Shown: piece by piece, positions 19,087 to 28,157 of the stretch
Layout of the letters: each line of letters opens with the position of its first letter
Position numbering within the stretch: position 1 is the first letter of the stretch
NCBI RefSeq assembly: GCF_900143285.1
Contig: NZ_FRDN01000005.1
Span: 405,362 to 469,361, forward strand
DNA length: 64,000 bases
Direction of reading: 5' to 3'
Source of the DNA: Desulfitobacterium chlororespirans DSM 11544
GTDB lineage: Bacteria; Bacillota; Desulfitobacteriia; Desulfitobacteriales; Desulfitobacteriaceae
The notes under the pieces: model-generated
Told to the model about the DNA's origin: nothing
The model's database searches: none
What the model saw: only the letters and a program-made list of their open reading frames with translations
Translations under genes and position numbers: made by a program

Positions 19087-19258
19087 GAAAGATGAACTTA
19101 TTGAAAAAGTATATTCAAAGTTGCAGATCCTGCAATCGAAGCAATTCACAGCGCAGCAAAGGGATGTGCTGGAGGCTTTGCTTCAGGACGGTGCCAGCTA
19201 TACCAAGAGTGAGGTTATCTCAATTTCTGAGGACTTTCGAACAAAGGAGGCTAAATAA
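19079..19258 (+). CDS. Small hypothetical protein, 59 residues, before sheath
   Basis: GTG start inside the end of the previous gene with GGAGGG upstream. The sequence is helical (MAKKDELIEKVYSKLQILQS...) and ends two bases before the sheath start. Similar short genes occur between the terminator and the sheath genes in PBSX-like loci. Function unknown. Confidence 0.7.
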   Translation: MAKKDELIEKVYSKLQILQSKQFTAQQRDVLEALLQDGASYTKSEVISISEDFRTKEAK

Positions 19259-19260
19259 AA

Positions 19261-20577
19261 ATGGCAGCAGGAACATTTACAGCTCAAAACAAGGTGAGAC
19301 CCGGCGTGTATATCAATTTCAAATCTGAGCCCCAAGCGGCAGGGACTTTGGGGGAACGGGGGATTGTATCCATGCCCCTGATTCTGAGCTGGGGCGAACC
19401 CGGTAAAATGATCACCATCGAAGCCGGTGAGGATGTATTCCCAAAATTGGGGTACTCCATCATGGATGCCCAATTACGCTTGATCAATGAGGCTTTGAAA
19501 CGGGCCAAGACGTTGCTTCTCTACCGGCTGAACGCCGGCACGAAGGCGGCGGTGACGGTCGGAAACTTGACGGTAACGGCCAAGTGGGGTGGAGCCCGTG
19601 GCAACGACATTGCCCTGGTTATCCAGGAAAATATCGATGATGAGACAAAGTTTGATGTGTCCACCTTAGTGGATGGAGCCGAGCTCGATAAGCAAACTGT
19701 GTCTGATATCGCCGGCCTTGCGGCAAATGATTGGGTCATCTTTTCCGGTACTGGAGCCTTAACGGAAACAGCAGGTGCTTCACTGGTGAACGGGTCTGAC
19801 GGAACCGTGACCAACCAGGCCTATATCGATTATCTGGCTGCTGTGGAGATTTTCGACTTTAACACGATTGCACTCCCCAGCACTGATGATGCGCTCAAAG
19901 CCACCTTTACTGCCTTTGCCAAAAGGCTCCGGGATGACGAAGGGAAGAAGATCCAGGTCGTTCTCGAAAACTATCCGGCGGCTGACTATGAGGGTGTGCT
20001 AAGTGTTAAAAACGGTGTGGTGCTCGCTGATGGAACTACCTTGACGGCCGCTCAGGCGACAGCGTGGGTAGCCGGTGCCACGGCAGGGGCACGGGTGAAC
20101 GAATCCCTCACTTATCAGGGCTATGATGGGGCTGTTGATGTGTCCCCCCGGTATACCAATGCACAGATCATCGCGGCTTTGCAGGCGGGGGAATTTTTAT
20201 TTACCGCTAATGACAACCAGGCGTTGGTGGAACAGGATATTAACACACTGACCGGTTTCACGGCGGATAAAGGGAAACAGTTCGCCAAGAACCGGGTGAT
20301 CAGGGTCCTGGATGGAATCAACAGTGATTTTGTGCGGATTTTTTCTAAGTTCTATATTGGTAAAGTGTCCAATAATGCAGAGGGACGGAACCTGTTGAAA
20401 TCAGAGTGCATTAACTACATGAACACTTTGCAGGATATTGATGCAATTAAGAATTTTGATGGTCAGACTGATCTGGCAGTCCAGCCCGGAAACGATGTGG
20501 ATGGGGTCTATATTGAGGCTTACGCATGGCCGGTAGACAGCATTGAAAAGATTTATGTTCGTGTGCGGATTAAATAG
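19261..20577 (+). CDS. xkdK: Tail sheath protein
   Basis: The 438-residue contractile sheath. Its N-terminus (AAGTFTAQNKVRPGVYINFK) and C-terminal VDSIEKIYVRVRIK are typical of XkdK-like sheaths, and the middle contains the variable outer domain. The sheath contracts and drives the inner tube through the target envelope. RBS AAAGGAGG. Its presence makes this a contractile (R-type) rather than a flexible tail. Confidence 0.95.
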   Translation: MAAGTFTAQNKVRPGVYINFKSEPQAAGTLGERGIVSMPLILSWGEPGKMITIEAGEDVFPKLGYSIMDAQLRLINEALKRAKTLLLYRLNAGTKAAVTVGNLTVTAKWGGARGNDIALVIQENIDDETKFDVSTLVDGAELDKQTVSDIAGLAANDWVIFSGTGALTETAGASLVNGSDGTVTNQAYIDYLAAVEIFDFNTIALPSTDDALKATFTAFAKRLRDDEGKKIQVVLENYPAADYEGVLSVKNGVVLADGTTLTAAQATAWVAGATAGARVNESLTYQGYDGAVDVSPRYTNAQIIAALQAGEFLFTANDNQALVEQDINTLTGFTADKGKQFAKNRVIRVLDGINSDFVRIFSKFYIGKVSNNAEGRNLLKSECINYMNTLQDIDAIKNFDGQTDLAVQPGNDVDGVYIEAYAWPVDSIEKIYVRVRIK

Positions 20578-20596
20578 AAAGTGCAGGTGAGATAAG

Positions 20597-21064
20597 ATGG
20601 CATTTTTAAGAGTGGAAGACGCAGTGAGCGGCAAACAGGCCAAAGCTTTTGCTACGATCAATGGCCGGGTGGAAGAGTTGTTTTATGCTAAATCCATTGA
20701 GGCAACTATCGAAAAGAATAAAGCGGATGTGCCTATTCTCGGCAGGACGAATGTGGGAAAGAAGGCTGCTGGCTGGACCGGCAGTGGGACCCTGACGATC
20801 TATTATATTACGAGCCTGTTCAGGCAGCTGATGATCGACTATGTGAAAACCGGGCGGGATTTCTACTTTGATCTTCAGATCGTCAATGAGGACCCGGCCT
20901 CGGGTGTAGGAAAGCAGACTGTTGTGCTTAAGGGCTGCAATCTGGACAGCGTTACAGCAGCGTCTTTTGATATCACTTCAGACGATCCTTTGGAAGAGGA
21001 GATGCCCTTTACCTTCGAGGATATTGATATGCTGGATCAGTTCAGCCGGCCGGTGACGGGATAA
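20597..21064 (+). CDS. xkdM: Tail tube protein
   Basis: A 155-residue XkdM-type tube protein (SGKQAKAFATINGRVEELFY, PILGRTNVGKKAAGWTGSGT, PLEEEMPFTFEDIDMLDQF). It polymerises into the rigid tube inside the sheath. It starts 19 bases after the sheath gene. The 133-base gap that follows has a GGAAAG/CTTTCC hairpin (about 21119-21140) and marks a shift to more AT-rich DNA. Confidence 0.93.
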   Translation: MAFLRVEDAVSGKQAKAFATINGRVEELFYAKSIEATIEKNKADVPILGRTNVGKKAAGWTGSGTLTIYYITSLFRQLMIDYVKTGRDFYFDLQIVNEDPASGVGKQTVVLKGCNLDSVTAASFDITSDDPLEEEMPFTFEDIDMLDQFSRPVTG

Positions 21065-21197
21065 AAGAGTTTTTTTGAGGTTAGATCATGCTGTGAGATA
21101 ATCAGGAGATCAGATAAAGGAAAGTCTGGTCTCCTTTCCATATATCAACCGTCCAGTTAGTCAAAGATGATTTAAACAAAGAAAGGATAGATGAAGA

Positions 21198-21614
21198 ATG
21201 AGTACATTACAAGAGTTTCTAAATCTAAACCCAGTTGATAATGTTGTTAATGAGGTTATTATCTCTGATCGTTTTAAAGATGAAAACGGCAGTCCATTAA
21301 GATTTAAGATTAAGGCTATGACTAACGCTGAATTTGAAGAAGCAAGAAAAAAAGCTACAACAATTAAAACGAAAAAGGGAGGCAGTTTTGATTTTGATAC
21401 CAGAAAATTCAACGAGACTATTATTATTAACCACACAATTAATCCTGAATTTAAGGATGCAAACAGTATCCAAAAGATGGGCTGCATTACTCCTGAGCAA
21501 TATTTAAACAAGGTGTTACTGGCTGGTGAAATTGCTGAGTTAGCAAACCAAATTCAAACCCTTAGTGGCTTCGACAAAACATTTGAAGAGGATATTGAAG
21601 AAGCAAAAAACTAA
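21198..21614 (+). CDS. xkdN: Tail assembly chaperone, short form (gpG-like, XkdN family)
   Basis: A 138-residue XkdN-like protein whose N-terminal half (FKDENGSPLRFKIKAMTNAE) is the core of this chaperone family. It keeps the tape measure soluble during assembly. It ends at TAA just after a slippery heptamer, so part of the ribosomes should continue into the -1 frame to make a longer gpGT form. AT-rich compared with the sheath and tube genes. Confidence 0.85.
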   Translation: MSTLQEFLNLNPVDNVVNEVIISDRFKDENGSPLRFKIKAMTNAEFEEARKKATTIKTKKGGSFDFDTRKFNETIIINHTINPEFKDANSIQKMGCITPEQYLNKVLLAGEIAELANQIQTLSGFDKTFEEDIEEAKN

Positions 21615-21659
21615 TTCGGGAGGGAGATGGCGAGGCTAATTACGCTTATTATGCCCTCC
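21605..21659 (+). promoter_or_regulatory. Programmed -1 frameshift signal: slippery A AAA AAC with downstream hairpin
   Basis: The heptamer A AAA AAC (21605-21611) is in the correct register (GCA AAA AAC TAA). Seven bases later GGAGGG (21619-21624) can pair with CCCTCC (21654-21659). The -1 frame then stays open for 55 codons. All three parts of a classical tail-chaperone frameshift are present. Confidence 0.85.
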
Positions 21660-21778
21660 ACACATTCAGTAAATTTCCAAGTGAATTTTTAACTCTGCCG
21701 TACAAAGAAAAAGCATTTGTAATAGCTTGTATTGATGAGCGAATAAAAGCTGAAAAAAGTGCGATGAAAAAGAAGTAG
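21611..21778 (+). CDS. Frameshift extension of tail assembly chaperone (gpT-like domain)
   Basis: Reading -1 from the slippery site gives 55 residues (LIREGDGEANYAYYALHTFS ... AEKSAMKKK) fused to the 138-residue chaperone, a 193-residue gpGT protein. It has no start codon or ribosome site of its own. The T domain binds the tape measure, which is encoded next, as in lambda and PBSX-like tails. Confidence 0.8.
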   Translation, partial: LIREGDGEANYAYYALHTFSKFPSEFLTLPYKEKAFVIACIDERIKAEKSAMKKK

Positions 21779-21869
21779 TAGGTAATATACAATGGTAAAT
21801 AAACCACTCCCAAAACGGGTGTGTTCTTTGTGTAGATAAAAGTTTAGCTGGCGAAAGGAGGTTTGGGCT

Positions 21870-24008
21870 ATGGCCACAGTTATATCAGCATCAACATTGG
21901 CATCAACGTTAGAATCAACATTAGCATCGACATTTTCATCAACATTTTCATCAGCATCTTCACTAAACGTATCCATGGCTATGAGACAGTCAGTACAAGA
22001 TATCACTCAGGAAATAGAATTCACGATTTCAGCAGAAAAGCAAGTAACGCAAGCTATTAATGAGTCAAATAGAGTGCAGCAAGTATTTAATGAATCAGTA
22101 CAGACCGGAACAGTAGCAATAGATGGGACAAGTGAGGCTATTGATGAGTCAAATAGAGCGCAGCAAAGATTTAACCAATCAGCGCAGGCTGGAACAACAG
22201 CAATAGATAGGATAAGCGGGGCTATAACGCTGGCTAATGAGGGCATAGCACTCATGGAGCGGGTATGGAGTGGCGTCAATAAAGTAATGACACTAGCAGA
22301 TGATGTCACTTCAGTCAATTCAAGGATTGCCATGATAAATGATGGCACGTGGAATTTGTTAGACCTTCAAAAGCAGGTTTTGAAAGTCGCGAATGACACA
22401 AGAGCAAGCTATACTGCAACAGCGGACCTTTTAGTTAAGGCTGGAATGGGTACTCAAGGGGTTTTTAAAAGCACTCAAGATATGCTTGGTTTTGCTGAGC
22501 GATTTAATAAGTTGCTTGCAGCAGGTCAAGCAAATGCTGCCGATAAATCGTCGGCTACCCTTCAAATGTCACAAGCTCTTGGAAACGGAGTAATGGGAAA
22601 TAGTGAGCTAGTGGATATTGAAAATGCTGTTCCGATGTTTGCCAATATACTTGCTGAAGGTCTCGGTGTATCTGTAGAACAGATAAGGCAAATGGGCGCT
22701 GAAGGTGAATTGACAGCAGACAGAATTGTAACAGCACTCGAAAATCAAGAAGAAAGAATAAACGGCTTATTTCTTCAGACTCCAGGTACTTTCAGCGAGG
22801 CAATGACAGTCCTAGGAAATAAATTCTCTTTCTGGATTGGCCAACTCAATGAAGCGGATGGTCCGTTGCAACAAATCACAAAACGTATACAAGAATTAAG
22901 TGTCTGGTTAGACACGACCGAGGGGATGCAGTTTTTTAACAATTTAGCTTATGGGGTAAATATAGCGATTAATATAATTCTGACTCTTTTTGGAGTACTA
23001 TTCCAAGTAGTAAACTTTATATCATCGAATTGGTCCATTATTGAGCCAATTGTTTGGGGGATTGTCGCCGCCTACACGGCATGGTTTGTAATATCAAAAA
23101 TGAATGCAGTAGCACAGGCAGTTGCGGCGATAAATACAGGCATAATGACACTGGCGGTAGCGGCCCAAATTGCCGCGGTTAATGGTTTAAGTGCAGGATG
23201 GCGAAGCTTAAATGCGGCTATGAGAGCTAACATAATACTATTCATTATATCTTTAATCATAGGACTCGTCATTTATATACATCATCTTTGGAAAACTAAT
23301 GATAATTTTGCGGCAGGTGTAATGCGAACATGGAATGCGGTATTAAACTTTTTTGATCAAGTCCCTATCTTCTTTGAGAAAATTAAAATGGCTGTTGTCA
23401 ATACGTTTTGGGACATGAGTGTTGGGGCATTGGAGATAATGGAATTCCTGATTAACGGCGTAATTGATGGTATAAATTGGCTTCGTAATAAATCAAATGA
23501 CCTTCTTGGTACGAACTTCCAGATGATGGGTTATGCAGATCTTAATGTCAAAGATTTGGCTAAAGATGCAGCAGCTATTCGACTAGCAGGGGATGTAGCA
23601 ATAAAAGCTATGGAGCAGGATGCTGCGCAGAAAGCAGCAGAGCGAGAACAAAAAGTGCAGGAAATGCTGAATAGCCGTGCAGCCCAAAGGGTGGCTGCAG
23701 ACCCTGACCCGGGGACAAATGAAGGCTCTGGGATCTGGAACAACAACGGACCTTGGAACAACACTATTGATTCTGTGGGCGAAATCGGCAAAATCAATGA
23801 CACCGTAGATATCTCCAGTGAAGATCTGAAGATCATGCGGGAGCTGGCGGAAATGAAGAACATCCAGAACTTTGTAACCTTGACACCGACCGTATCCGTG
23901 ACTACAGGAGACATCCGCAACGGAAGCGATGCGGATACTATTGTGGCAAAGATTAAGATGATGCTGGAGAAAGATATTGCATCGTCGGCATCAGCAGTGT
24001 ATGGATAA
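21870..24008 (+). CDS. xkdO: Tail tape measure protein
   Basis: A 712-residue protein that sets tail length and may be released on contraction. It has an N-terminal low-complexity serine/threonine stretch, helical repeats, a tape-measure domain (about 130-330) and a cluster of hydrophobic segments (about 365-465), as is usual. Start ATG follows AAAGGAGG. The N-terminus is built from six 12-base repeats, followed by an 84-base tandem duplication. From about codon 610 (near 23690) base composition turns GC-rich like the baseplate genes, suggesting a recombinant gene. Confidence 0.9.
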   Translation: MATVISASTLASTLESTLASTFSSTFSSASSLNVSMAMRQSVQDITQEIEFTISAEKQVTQAINESNRVQQVFNESVQTGTVAIDGTSEAIDESNRAQQRFNQSAQAGTTAIDRISGAITLANEGIALMERVWSGVNKVMTLADDVTSVNSRIAMINDGTWNLLDLQKQVLKVANDTRASYTATADLLVKAGMGTQGVFKSTQDMLGFAERFNKLLAAGQANAADKSSATLQMSQALGNGVMGNSELVDIENAVPMFANILAEGLGVSVEQIRQMGAEGELTADRIVTALENQEERINGLFLQTPGTFSEAMTVLGNKFSFWIGQLNEADGPLQQITKRIQELSVWLDTTEGMQFFNNLAYGVNIAINIILTLFGVLFQVVNFISSNWSIIEPIVWGIVAAYTAWFVISKMNAVAQAVAAINTGIMTLAVAAQIAAVNGLSAGWRSLNAAMRANIILFIISLIIGLVIYIHHLWKTNDNFAAGVMRTWNAVLNFFDQVPIFFEKIKMAVVNTFWDMSVGALEIMEFLINGVIDGINWLRNKSNDLLGTNFQMMGYADLNVKDLAKDAAAIRLAGDVAIKAMEQDAAQKAAEREQKVQEMLNSRAAQRVAADPDPGTNEGSGIWNNNGPWNNTIDSVGEIGKINDTVDISSEDLKIMRELAEMKNIQNFVTLTPTVSVTTGDIRNGSDADTIVAKIKMMLEKDIASSASAVYG
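21888..21959 (+). repeat. Six 12-base tandem repeats in tape measure N-terminus
   Basis: Units of the type GCATCAACATTG repeat six times with few changes (starts at 21888, 21900, 21912, 21924, 21936, 21948), coding for ASTL/EST/SST-like four-residue units. The multiple-of-three unit keeps the frame whatever the copy number. Confidence 0.85.
22062..22229 (+). repeat. 84-base tandem duplication in tape measure gene
   Basis: Two copies (22062-22145 and 22146-22229) encode ESNRVQQVFNESVQTGTVAI... and ESNRAQQRFNQSAQAGTTAI..., 28 residues each. Tape measure length sets tail length, so such duplications can change particle size. Confidence 0.85.
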
Positions 24009-24037
24009 ACACTACCCTTGAAAGGCAGGTGATTCCA

Positions 24038-24709
24038 ATGTCTTATAGCATTGAACTCAGCTTCAACAACCGGGACGAATCCTTCGAGCTTCCCGTCATG
24101 CCGGGAAGCCTTGACGCCAGTAAGTCCGGCAACAACAAAACTTATGACATCATCGCCCTGGGTGAGATCAACATTATTAAGAATCCCCAGCGCATTGAAT
24201 ACGGATTCAGCAGCATCTTTCCAGCTCAGCGCTATCCCTTTGTGACAGTTCAAACACTCTTGCAGCCTATCGAATATGTCCAGCTTATCATCAGGTGGAT
24301 GGAGTCTAAACAACCCATCCGCTTTATTTTTACCTCGGACCGATTTGAGATCAACACTTTGGCTAGTATTGAGAGCTTTGACTGGAAAGAGGTTGCCGGC
24401 GGTTCAGGAGATCTTGAATACTCCCTTAAGCTCAAAAGTTACGTCCCCTATGCGGCACAAAAGGTGCCTATAGAAGATCTTATTGATAAATCAGCTTCCA
24501 CAGTGGCAGTGCCGCCTCCGGCACCGGTCAGGCCCAACGAAACCAAGCCCCCTAAGACCTATACACTGGTGGCTGGGGATACCCTGTGGGCGGTGGCTCA
24601 GAAGCATTTGGGCAATGGTGCCCGCTGGCCGGAAATACAAAAGCTAAATGACATCACGGACGCGGAAATTAGGCGGCTGCAGATCGGTCGGGTGTTGAAA
24701 CTGCCATAA
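24038..24709 (+). CDS. xkdP: LysM-containing baseplate hub protein (XkdP-like)
   Basis: About 223 residues. An N-terminal tail domain (SYSIELSFNNRDESFELPVM) is joined by a proline-rich linker (PPPAPVRPNETKPPK) to a C-terminal LysM domain (YTLVAGDTLWAVAQKHLGNG...IGRVLKL), which binds glycan chains. The start is ATG 24038 with GGCAGGTG upstream; the frame opens at GTG 24029. In PBSX-like tails it follows the tape measure and anchors the tube tip. Confidence 0.9.
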   Translation: MSYSIELSFNNRDESFELPVMPGSLDASKSGNNKTYDIIALGEINIIKNPQRIEYGFSSIFPAQRYPFVTVQTLLQPIEYVQLIIRWMESKQPIRFIFTSDRFEINTLASIESFDWKEVAGGSGDLEYSLKLKSYVPYAAQKVPIEDLIDKSASTVAVPPPAPVRPNETKPPKTYTLVAGDTLWAVAQKHLGNGARWPEIQKLNDITDAEIRRLQIGRVLKLP

Positions 24710-24738
24710 TAGGTTCAGATGAAGGGAGGGAATAAAAG

Positions 24739-25710
24739 ATGCTGAAAATCGTGATCGACAATAAAGACGGAAACGTATGGGACATCTCTCAGATCGTCGC
24801 TGATGTGAATTGGAAAACAAGCCGGATCGGCAAGGCTGGTAGCTTAGATTTTACGCTCATCAAAAATGCACCCGCTCAGGAACTGGCATTTAAGTACGCC
24901 AATGGGAACATTGTCCATGTCCAGATGGAAGATGGTACTAATGTCTTCTATGGTTATATCTTTAGTATAGACGGAGGTAAGGATGAGGCGGTGAAGATTA
25001 CTTGCTATGATCAGCTGCGCTATCTTATGGCCAGTGATACTAGTATTTATACGAATATCACAGTCTCGGAGCTGGTCAGGGAAATAGCTGCCCGGTTCCA
25101 ACTTGAGACAGGCCGCATTGATGATACAAAGTATAGGATACCGACTTTCTCCGAAGACAATCAGAAGCTGATGGATATGATCTGTAAGGCGCTGGACCTG
25201 ACGCTCATTAATACAGGCAAGAACTATGTCTTCTTTGATGATTTTGGCGCACTGACCATTCGGAATGTTGAGGATTTTCTCCTGGATTTTATCATTGGTG
25301 ATCATAGCCTGATGACAGACTTCAGTCATAAGGTTTCTATTGATTCTGATACGTATAATGTCATCAATTTATATAAGGACAATAAAGAAACCGGTAAACG
25401 GGAACCCTACGAAAAGCCCTGCAGTGCCAATATAGCCAAATGGGGAGTGCTGCAGCTTTGTCAATCTATAGATGAAGAGATGAACGAGGCCCAAATTAGT
25501 GAAATGCTTAAAAATCTACTCACTCTTAAGAATCGGGAGACGAAATCCCTTAAAATTGAAGCATTAGGCGATATCCGGGTCCGGGGAGGTTGCTATGTAC
25601 GCATTCAAATTGCCGAGTATGGAATCAATCAGCCTTTTCTGGTCGATGAATGCACCCACCGCTTCGATGGGGTGAATCATACAATGAGTCTGGAGTTAAG
25701 GGTTATTTGA
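24739..25710 (+). CDS. xkdQ: Baseplate hub protein (XkdQ/YqbQ-like)
   Basis: A 323-residue gpD/gp27-like hub protein with the usual N-terminal beta-barrel pair (GKAGSLDFTLIKNAPAQELAF, VHVQMEDGTNVFYGYIFSID) and C-terminal QPFLVDECTHRFDGVNHTMS. It forms the central ring through which the tube tip passes. RBS GGAGGG precedes the ATG. Order and size match PBSX xkdQ. Confidence 0.88.
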   Translation: MLKIVIDNKDGNVWDISQIVADVNWKTSRIGKAGSLDFTLIKNAPAQELAFKYANGNIVHVQMEDGTNVFYGYIFSIDGGKDEAVKITCYDQLRYLMASDTSIYTNITVSELVREIAARFQLETGRIDDTKYRIPTFSEDNQKLMDMICKALDLTLINTGKNYVFFDDFGALTIRNVEDFLLDFIIGDHSLMTDFSHKVSIDSDTYNVINLYKDNKETGKREPYEKPCSANIAKWGVLQLCQSIDEEMNEAQISEMLKNLLTLKNRETKSLKIEALGDIRVRGGCYVRIQIAEYGINQPFLVDECTHRFDGVNHTMSLELRVI

Positions 25711-25740
25711 TAAATAAAACAAGCCTGGGAAGGTGATAGA

Positions 25741-26100
25741 ATGTCTAGTTTATTGGACCTAATCAAAGCGGCTGGGGCGGATGCCGTTAACGCATCCAAC
25801 CCTGTGAATATTCTTTTTGGCGAGATCTTAACAGTGCATCCGCTCAGTGTCAAAGTCGATCAACGCTTTATACTGCCAGCGGATTTTTTAATGGTGCCGG
25901 AGAGAATGACAAAATACGAAGTGGATTTGCAGCATACGCATCAATACACCGATGATGGTTCTACGAGTGACACGTCGGAAGCTTTAACCCAAAGAATCGT
26001 GATTCGCTCCGGACTTGCCCCGGGGGATAGGGTTTTGATGCTTAGAGTCCAGGGTGGGCAGCGTTATGTCATTTTAGATAAGGTGGTGGTGTCTTTATGA
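25741..26100 (+). CDS. xkdR: DUF2577 baseplate spike-associated protein (XkdR-like)
   Basis: A 119-residue protein with the DUF2577 pattern: ASNPVNILFGEILTVHPLSV, an OB-like strand set, and LAPGDRVLMLRVQGGQRYVI before the end. It probably forms the small central spike of the baseplate. The stop overlaps the next start (ATGA). Confidence 0.88.
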   Translation: MSSLLDLIKAAGADAVNASNPVNILFGEILTVHPLSVKVDQRFILPADFLMVPERMTKYEVDLQHTHQYTDDGSTSDTSEALTQRIVIRSGLAPGDRVLMLRVQGGQRYVILDKVVVSL

Positions 26101-26498
26101 TCCCCACAGGTGGAAGCATTACCCATGGGGTGATTCAATATGCCCAACGGCCTTCCCTTACCTGGAGGCTTGACCCGGCCAAAGGGCGCATCACTGGGAG
26201 GCTGGACGGACTGGAATCTGTGCAACAAGCCGCGGCCAAGATTCTGCAGACCCAGCGGTTTCGCCATTTGATCTATACCCCGAATTACGGTAGTGAGTTG
26301 GGTCAATTGATAGGCATGAATCGGGCTTTTGTGAAATCTGAAGCTGTTAGGATGCTTGAAGAGGCATTGACTCAAGATGACCGGATCACAGGAGTCGAAA
26401 ATGTGCAGACCACAGCTGCGGGAGATAGCCTGCTGATTGAGTTTACGGTGATCAGCACCTATGGGAGATTCAATATGACTCAGGAGGTGGGCGATTAA
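26097..26498 (+). CDS. xkdS: Baseplate wedge protein, gp25/W family (XkdS-like, DUF2634)
   Basis: A 133-residue protein with the DUF2634/gp25 pattern (RLDPAKGRITGRLDGLESVQ, QRFRHLIYTPNYGSELGQLI). gp25-like proteins start sheath assembly on the baseplate. Overlaps both neighbours (ATGA before, TAATG after), so the baseplate genes are translated as a coupled set. Confidence 0.9.
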   Translation: MIPTGGSITHGVIQYAQRPSLTWRLDPAKGRITGRLDGLESVQQAAAKILQTQRFRHLIYTPNYGSELGQLIGMNRAFVKSEAVRMLEEALTQDDRITGVENVQTTAAGDSLLIEFTVISTYGRFNMTQEVGD

Positions 26499-27577
26499 TG
26501 TATGAACATCAGACTTATGAGGCGATTTTGGTCAGGATGCTCGCCAGGGTGCCGGAGACCATCGACAAGCGGGAGGGCAGCCTGATTTACGATGCCCTGG
26601 CCCCGGCAGCAGCGGAGCTGGCTCAGGCATATGCCGAGTTAGGGGTTAACAATAATCTTTCTTTCGCGGATACGGCCAGCGGAGAATTTTTAACCCGCCG
26701 GGCCGCTGAGTTTGGAATCAAGCGGAAGGTGGCCACAAAAGCCTGGCGGCGCGGTGGATTTCTGGACAGTAATAATGCCCTTCTTAACATTCCGCTAGGC
26801 AGCCGCTGCAGCATCGGTGGGCTGAATTATACAGCTATCGAACAGATCAGTACCGGCGCGTATGTCCTTGAATGTGAAACGGCCGGAACAGCAGGCAATC
26901 AGCAGTTTGGGGATTTGCTCCCTATTGCCTATATCAATGGTTTGGCCAAGGCGGAACTCACCGAGGTGCTGGTTCCAGGTGAGGATGAGGAGACAGACGA
27001 AGCCCTGCTCTCCCGATATTATGAGACGGTAAACGAACCGGCTTTTGGCGGGAATATGGCAGATTATCGGCAGAAAATCAATGCTATCAATGGCGTAGGA
27101 GGAACCAAAGTCTTCCCAACCTGGGCTGGAGGTGGCACTGTGAAATGCACGATTATTGCCTCTGACTGGGCTAAGCCATCTCCTGAATTAGTGAATGAGG
27201 TCCAATCCACCATGGATCCGGAAGAGAATCAGGGGATGGGACTGGGGCAGGCACCGATCGGCCATGCCGTGACGATAGCCGGGGTGGATAAGGTTACGGT
27301 GGATGTGGAAACGACACTCACACTTGCGCCAGGTGTAACTCCCGGGCAGGTTCAATCCGATGTAGAAGCGATCTTAGATGCCTATCTTTTAGAACAAAGA
27401 AAAACCTGGGCTGCGCAAACCCAGATCATCATCCGTATGGCACAAATTGATGCCCGGATGCTTACTGTCCAAGGCGTCGAAGATGTGACTGGAACAAAGC
27501 TTAATGGGACGGAGGCCAATTTCTTGCTTGATGAGGAAGAAATTCCAATCTTAGGGACGGTGATTATCAATGAGTAA
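26498..27577 (+). CDS. xkdT: Baseplate J-like protein (XkdT)
   Basis: A 359-residue gpJ/gp6-like wedge protein: N-terminal YEAILVRMLARVPETIDKRE, the central EEETDEALLSRYYETVNEPAF-like region that is diagnostic of Baseplate_J, and a C-terminal domain. It builds the outer ring that triggers sheath contraction when fibres bind. Coupled to xkdS by TAATG. Confidence 0.94.
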   Translation: MYEHQTYEAILVRMLARVPETIDKREGSLIYDALAPAAAELAQAYAELGVNNNLSFADTASGEFLTRRAAEFGIKRKVATKAWRRGGFLDSNNALLNIPLGSRCSIGGLNYTAIEQISTGAYVLECETAGTAGNQQFGDLLPIAYINGLAKAELTEVLVPGEDEETDEALLSRYYETVNEPAFGGNMADYRQKINAINGVGGTKVFPTWAGGGTVKCTIIASDWAKPSPELVNEVQSTMDPEENQGMGLGQAPIGHAVTIAGVDKVTVDVETTLTLAPGVTPGQVQSDVEAILDAYLLEQRKTWAAQTQIIIRMAQIDARMLTVQGVEDVTGTKLNGTEANFLLDEEEIPILGTVIINE

Positions 27578-28157
27578 GTCGATTAGAGAATATTGGCCCC
27601 AATTGTTTGATAACATTTTAGACTTTCAGCTTCTAGCTGATGCAGTGGATACCGAAATACAGTCTCTAGGTGAGACAGTGGATCAGCAACTCGCTGACCA
27701 ATTTGTTCTCACTTCAGGCTATGAGGCGGTAAAACGCCGGGAAAGGATGCTGGGCATCCAGGTTGATCCCACGACTGAAACACTGGACTTCCGGAAAAAA
27801 CGGATTATTAACCGTTATTCAACGAAGCCGCCGTTCACTATTCGTTATCTTCAAGACCGCTTGGATTTTCTAGTGGGTGAGGAGAAAGCAATTGTGAGTG
27901 CGGATGGTCAAGACTTTTTACTTTTCGTGGAGACCGCCATTGAAAATGCGGCTCTCTTTAAAGAGGTCGAGAGGACAATAAAAACCATCAAACCGGCAAA
28001 CTTGATCTATAACCAGCAAACCGCTTTAGGTGATCATATCTCTCTGGAAGAGCATATACGCTTCCGTACATTAGAGAGACAAACCCGACTGGGCTCAACA
28101 TGGAGGGTAGGAATGACGCCTTTTGCCGTAGCAGATTTGGAGGTGAGCGTTAAGTGA
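27570..28157 (+). CDS. xkdU: Baseplate/tail protein XkdU-like (YmfQ, DUF2313)
   Basis: A 195-residue protein of the YmfQ/gpI type (MSKSIREYWPQLFDNILDFQ, GYEAVKRRERMLGIQVDPTT). It links the baseplate wedge to the tail fibres. The start lies inside the end of the J-like gene and its stop overlaps the following GTG start. Confidence 0.88.
   Translation: MSKSIREYWPQLFDNILDFQLLADAVDTEIQSLGETVDQQLADQFVLTSGYEAVKRRERMLGIQVDPTTETLDFRKKRIINRYSTKPPFTIRYLQDRLDFLVGEEKAIVSADGQDFLLFVETAIENAALFKEVERTIKTIKPANLIYNQQTALGDHISLEEHIRFRTLERQTRLGSTWRVGMTPFAVADLEVSVK

Noticed and set aside
23531-24313. A 260-codon minus-strand frame across the tape measure and LysM genes
   Set aside because: Antisense to two well-supported tail genes, no ribosome site, composition typical of a shadow frame.
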